64,000 nucleotides of DNA from Cohnella rhizoplanae. Its GTDB lineage: Bacteria; Bacillota; Bacilli; Paenibacillales; Paenibacillaceae. Positions 61,579 to 64,000 of the stretch are shown one piece after another. The translations under genes were made by a program, and so were the position numbers. The stretch covers positions 62,001 to 126,000 of the forward strand of contig NZ_CAOJCN010000001.1 of assembly GCF_948329515.1 (NCBI RefSeq). The letters are read 5' to 3'. A model generated the notes under the pieces. That model was not told where the DNA came from. It did not search any database and saw only the letters and a list, made by a program, of their open reading frames with translations. Every line of letters begins with the position of its first letter. Positions within the stretch are counted from its first letter, which is position 1.

Positions 61579-63824
61579 ATACGATGATCGCAAGCGCAGG
61601 ACGCCGTACGGAGACCGGTTACTTCAGGCGGCTCGTCCTCGAGCGCCTTCACCGGTTGTTCGTCATCGTCATCGTTCTGCAGCTCATACAGGTATTTAAG
61701 GATTATTGGTGGCCCGAGACCTATGCGGTCGTGTACGTCTCCGTCGCGGCCGCGGCGGCGATCGAGCTGCTCGTCAGCCGCGCGTTCGCGCTCAGGCTCG
61801 CGCTTCAGCTCGCGGCCGTGCTCGCGGCCGTCATGCTGCTCGCGCCTTATGATTGGTCGGGCTGGCCCGACGGGCTGAAGGGCTGGGAGGCCGTCCGGAT
61901 CTTCGCGATCCAGAACGGCAAGCCGCTTCACCCGTTTTTCGAGATCGGCGCGGGCGTTGTGCTAATCATCCATTATATGGCCTATCTCGGCACGAACAAG
62001 ATCAGGGCGATCGGCTTTATTCTCATGTCGATCGCCACGCTCGCGATTATCGATTCCTTCTTTCCGCTGGAGCTGTGGACGAATATCGCCTGGGCGGTGC
62101 TGGCAGGACTCGGCTGGCTCGTCGTTTTGCACTTGAGGCAGCTCAAGGAGCGGCACTTCGACAGCTGGTCCGCGCTCGCCGAGCGGCCGTTCGAGCTCGC
62201 CGTGCCCGCCATTATCGTCATCGGATTGCTCATGCTCGCCGGCATCGCGGTGCCGCGGGCGCCCGTGCTGCTGGAGGATCCCTATACGATGTGGCTCCAA
62301 GCCCAGAACAAGGAGGTCCCCGCCTTTTCGGGCGAAGGCGGCTATATCGCAGGCGGAGACAGCAGCGACGCCGGCTCCAGCCGTTCCTCCAAGTCGGGCT
62401 ACGGACGCAGCGACACGAAGATCGGCGGCGGATTCGAATTCGACTATTCGCCCGTCATGACCGTCGACACCAACCAGAAGGGCTATTGGCGCGGCGAGAC
62501 CAAGGCCGTATATACGGGCCAAGGCTGGACCGACCGCAGGGGCATGGACACGACGCCGGCGGCGCCTGGCCAGGACGAACTGCCGGACGAAGAGCCTACG
62601 CTCGAAGGCATCCAGACCAAGCAGGTGACGCAGACCTTTACCATTCTGCGCAAGGACCGGCTCCCCGTGCTCTTCGGAGCGGGTCCGATCAGCGGCCTGT
62701 CCGAGTGGAAGGGCGTGAGCGGAAGCGCCAAGCTGACATGGAACAAAGAGGAGCAGGAGCTCAAGTTCCAGCGCGCCGCGACGGTGGAGTCCTACACGGT
62801 CGTCTCGGACATGATCGTCATCGACGAAGACAAGCTGCGGACCACCCGCTCGGGCGGCGCGGAAGCGCCGTTCGACCTGGCGCCGTACGAGCAGCTCCCG
62901 GCGGTTCCCGCGCGGGTCGCGGAGCTGGCCGCCACTATCGCGGCGGGCTCAAGCAGCGATTACGACAAGGCCAAGGCGCTGGAAAGCTACTTGCGGCTTA
63001 ACTATCCGTATACCAACACGCCGGACGTGAGCCTGCAGAAGAGCAAGGATATCGCCGACGCCTTCCTTTTCGAGATCAAGGAAGGTTACTGCGACTATTA
63101 TTCGACCGCCTTCGTCGTGCTGGCCCGCTCTCTCGGCCTGCCGACGAGGTGGGTCAAAGGCTACGCGGCGGGTTCGAACCGGATGGACGAGGAGGGCATG
63201 CGCAACGGTCTCGGCTATATTCCGGATCCGAACGGCGCCGGCTCGTACACCGTCCGCAACGCGGATGCGCACTCCTGGGCGGAAGTGTACTTCGAAGGCG
63301 TAGGCTGGGTGCCGTTCGAGCCGACGTCCGGCTTCACCGTACCGCAGCCGATCGCCGAGGGCGCGCCGAGTCCGACGCCGGACGTACCGGCCGACGCCGA
63401 CGGCGATGCAACCGAAGAGACCGAGACGGCCGATCAAGCGGGCGGTTGGTCCGCCGGAACGTGGGCGATCGCCGGCGCATCGCTGATCGTCGTCGGCGTG
63501 GCGGCGCTGCTCGTTCGCCGCCGTGCCTGGACGACGTCGGTCTGGCGGCGCGTCCGCTATCGCGGCGCGACGCCGAACCAACGGATCGTGCGCGAGATGG
63601 AGCGCCTGCTCGCCTTCCTCGGCAGGCGGGGTCTGAAGCGCAGCCAGAACGACACGCTGCGCGAGTCCTTCCTCGCGTGGAGCGGCCGCTTCGCCTCGCT
63701 GCGTCCCGAGTTCGAGGGCGTGCTGCATAAGTTCGAATCCGCCCGTTACGGCGGGCAGGCCGGCGGCGAGGGCGATCTGGAGCAGTTCACCGCGATGGCC
63801 GACAAGATCCGCAAGTCGCTATGA
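61575..63824 (+). CDS. Membrane transglutaminase-like protein (TgpA/YebA type)
   Basis: A 749-residue membrane protein. About six N-terminal helices (28-235) are followed by an extracellular region. This includes a transglutaminase-like domain with Cys506 (KEGYCDYYSTAFV) and His566 (ADAHSWAEVYF) plus the following Asp/Glu set. An acidic linker, one more helix (about 632-650) and a DUF4129 cytoplasmic tail end it. Start TTG overlaps the DUF58 stop (TTGA) and is ten bases after GGAGG; ATG 61584 is an alternative. It probably remodels or crosslinks cell-surface proteins. Confidence 0.94.
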   Translation: MNTMIASAGRRTETGYFRRLVLERLHRLFVIVIVLQLIQVFKDYWWPETYAVVYVSVAAAAAIELLVSRAFALRLALQLAAVLAAVMLLAPYDWSGWPDGLKGWEAVRIFAIQNGKPLHPFFEIGAGVVLIIHYMAYLGTNKIRAIGFILMSIATLAIIDSFFPLELWTNIAWAVLAGLGWLVVLHLRQLKERHFDSWSALAERPFELAVPAIIVIGLLMLAGIAVPRAPVLLEDPYTMWLQAQNKEVPAFSGEGGYIAGGDSSDAGSSRSSKSGYGRSDTKIGGGFEFDYSPVMTVDTNQKGYWRGETKAVYTGQGWTDRRGMDTTPAAPGQDELPDEEPTLEGIQTKQVTQTFTILRKDRLPVLFGAGPISGLSEWKGVSGSAKLTWNKEEQELKFQRAATVESYTVVSDMIVIDEDKLRTTRSGGAEAPFDLAPYEQLPAVPARVAELAATIAAGSSSDYDKAKALESYLRLNYPYTNTPDVSLQKSKDIADAFLFEIKEGYCDYYSTAFVVLARSLGLPTRWVKGYAAGSNRMDEEGMRNGLGYIPDPNGAGSYTVRNADAHSWAEVYFEGVGWVPFEPTSGFTVPQPIAEGAPSPTPDVPADADGDATEETETADQAGGWSAGTWAIAGASLIVVGVAALLVRRRAWTTSVWRRVRYRGATPNQRIVREMERLLAFLGRRGLKRSQNDTLRESFLAWSGRFASLRPEFEGVLHKFESARYGGQAGGEGDLEQFTAMADKIRKSL

Positions 63825-63829
63825 AAATC

Positions 63830-63858
63830 AAAGGAGCGCCGCATCGCGGCGCTCCTTT
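63830..63858 (+). terminator. Hairpin terminator of the MoxR operon
   Basis: AAAGGAGCGCCGC (63830-63842) pairs perfectly over 13 bp with 63846-63858 around ATC; the U-run is only the final TTT. Confidence 0.72.
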
Positions 63859-63940
63859 GCGATTGAAAGGCGCGGCGAAGCGGCAATATAATAAATAGGC
63901 GGATTTCCGGCGACGCATACAGTTCCCGAATAACGGGCTT

Positions 63941-63969
63941 TTGCAAGGCCGGGGCGGGTGTGGTATATT
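63941..63969 (+). promoter_or_regulatory. SigA promoter for a gene beyond the window
   Basis: TTGCAA (63941-63946) and TATATT (63964-63969), 17 bp apart. In B. subtilis guaA follows the homologous yeaC-yeaD-yebA genes, so guaA is a reasonable guess for what lies beyond the edge. Confidence 0.6.
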
Positions 63970-64000
63970 TTGAACAATCCGATAAAGACTGGAGCATTGG

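Overview
The window comes from a GC-rich, endospore-forming member of the Bacillota, most likely Paenibacillaceae (Paenibacillus or Cohnella type). The evidence is an uninterrupted sigK with its pro-sequence, a spoVAC-spoVAD-spoVAE set, a Bacillus-like order around alaS (yrrD, AI-2E transporter, T-box, alaS, ireB, ruvX, yrzB, mltG, yrrN, yrrO, pbpI), SigA, SigD and PerR-type promoter elements, and frequent GTG/TTG starts behind strong GGAGG ribosome binding sites. No rRNA, tRNA, insertion sequence, prophage or CRISPR array was seen.

Layout. 1-939: end of a sugar ABC importer operon. 1076-6381: mixed housekeeping genes (deoxyinosine glycosylase, GAF/HD-GYP phosphodiesterase, oligoendopeptidase F, small unknown proteins, methyltransferase). 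6407-10671: cold-shock gene, then a sulfur-transfer cluster in which mnmA faces cymR and a cysteine desulfurase, followed by yrrD and a small zinc-ribbon protein. 10854-20223: AI-2E transporter, T-box leader, alaS, ireB, ruvX, two DUF1292 genes, mltG and the U32 pair yrrN/yrrO, linking translation, recombination, envelope and tRNA modification functions. 20293-28000: SigD-type chemoreceptor gene with a structured leader, a PerR-box-controlled P1B-4 metal ATPase, a class B PBP (pbpI) and a second AI-2E protein. 28029-39987: deacetylase-YkoP fusion, remnant of a G1 glutamic peptidase, ilvD, KapD-like exonuclease, sbcD-sbcC, thioredoxin-like protein and an EamA exporter.

40011-56248 is the accessory part. 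A MocR-type regulator is broken by an in-frame amber codon. A GntR/LacI-type regulator with a perfect 20-bp palindrome precedes an operon of intracellular GH76, GH125, lipoprotein binding protein, two permeases and a second GH76. That operon is driven by a good SigA promoter with a cre box on its start site and reads as an importer plus cytoplasmic depolymerisation route for alpha-1,6-mannan oligosaccharides. It ends tail to tail with a 1767-residue secreted heparinase-like protein carrying both a cohesin-like and a dockerin module, divergent from an AraC regulator.

56324-64000: sigK, the spoVA genes, then a MoxR ATPase / DUF58 / transglutaminase operon in the order of B. subtilis yeaC-yeaD-yebA, and a promoter for a gene beyond the window edge. 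Starts were chosen mainly by ribosome binding site spacing and family length; where this shortened an open frame, the entry says so.
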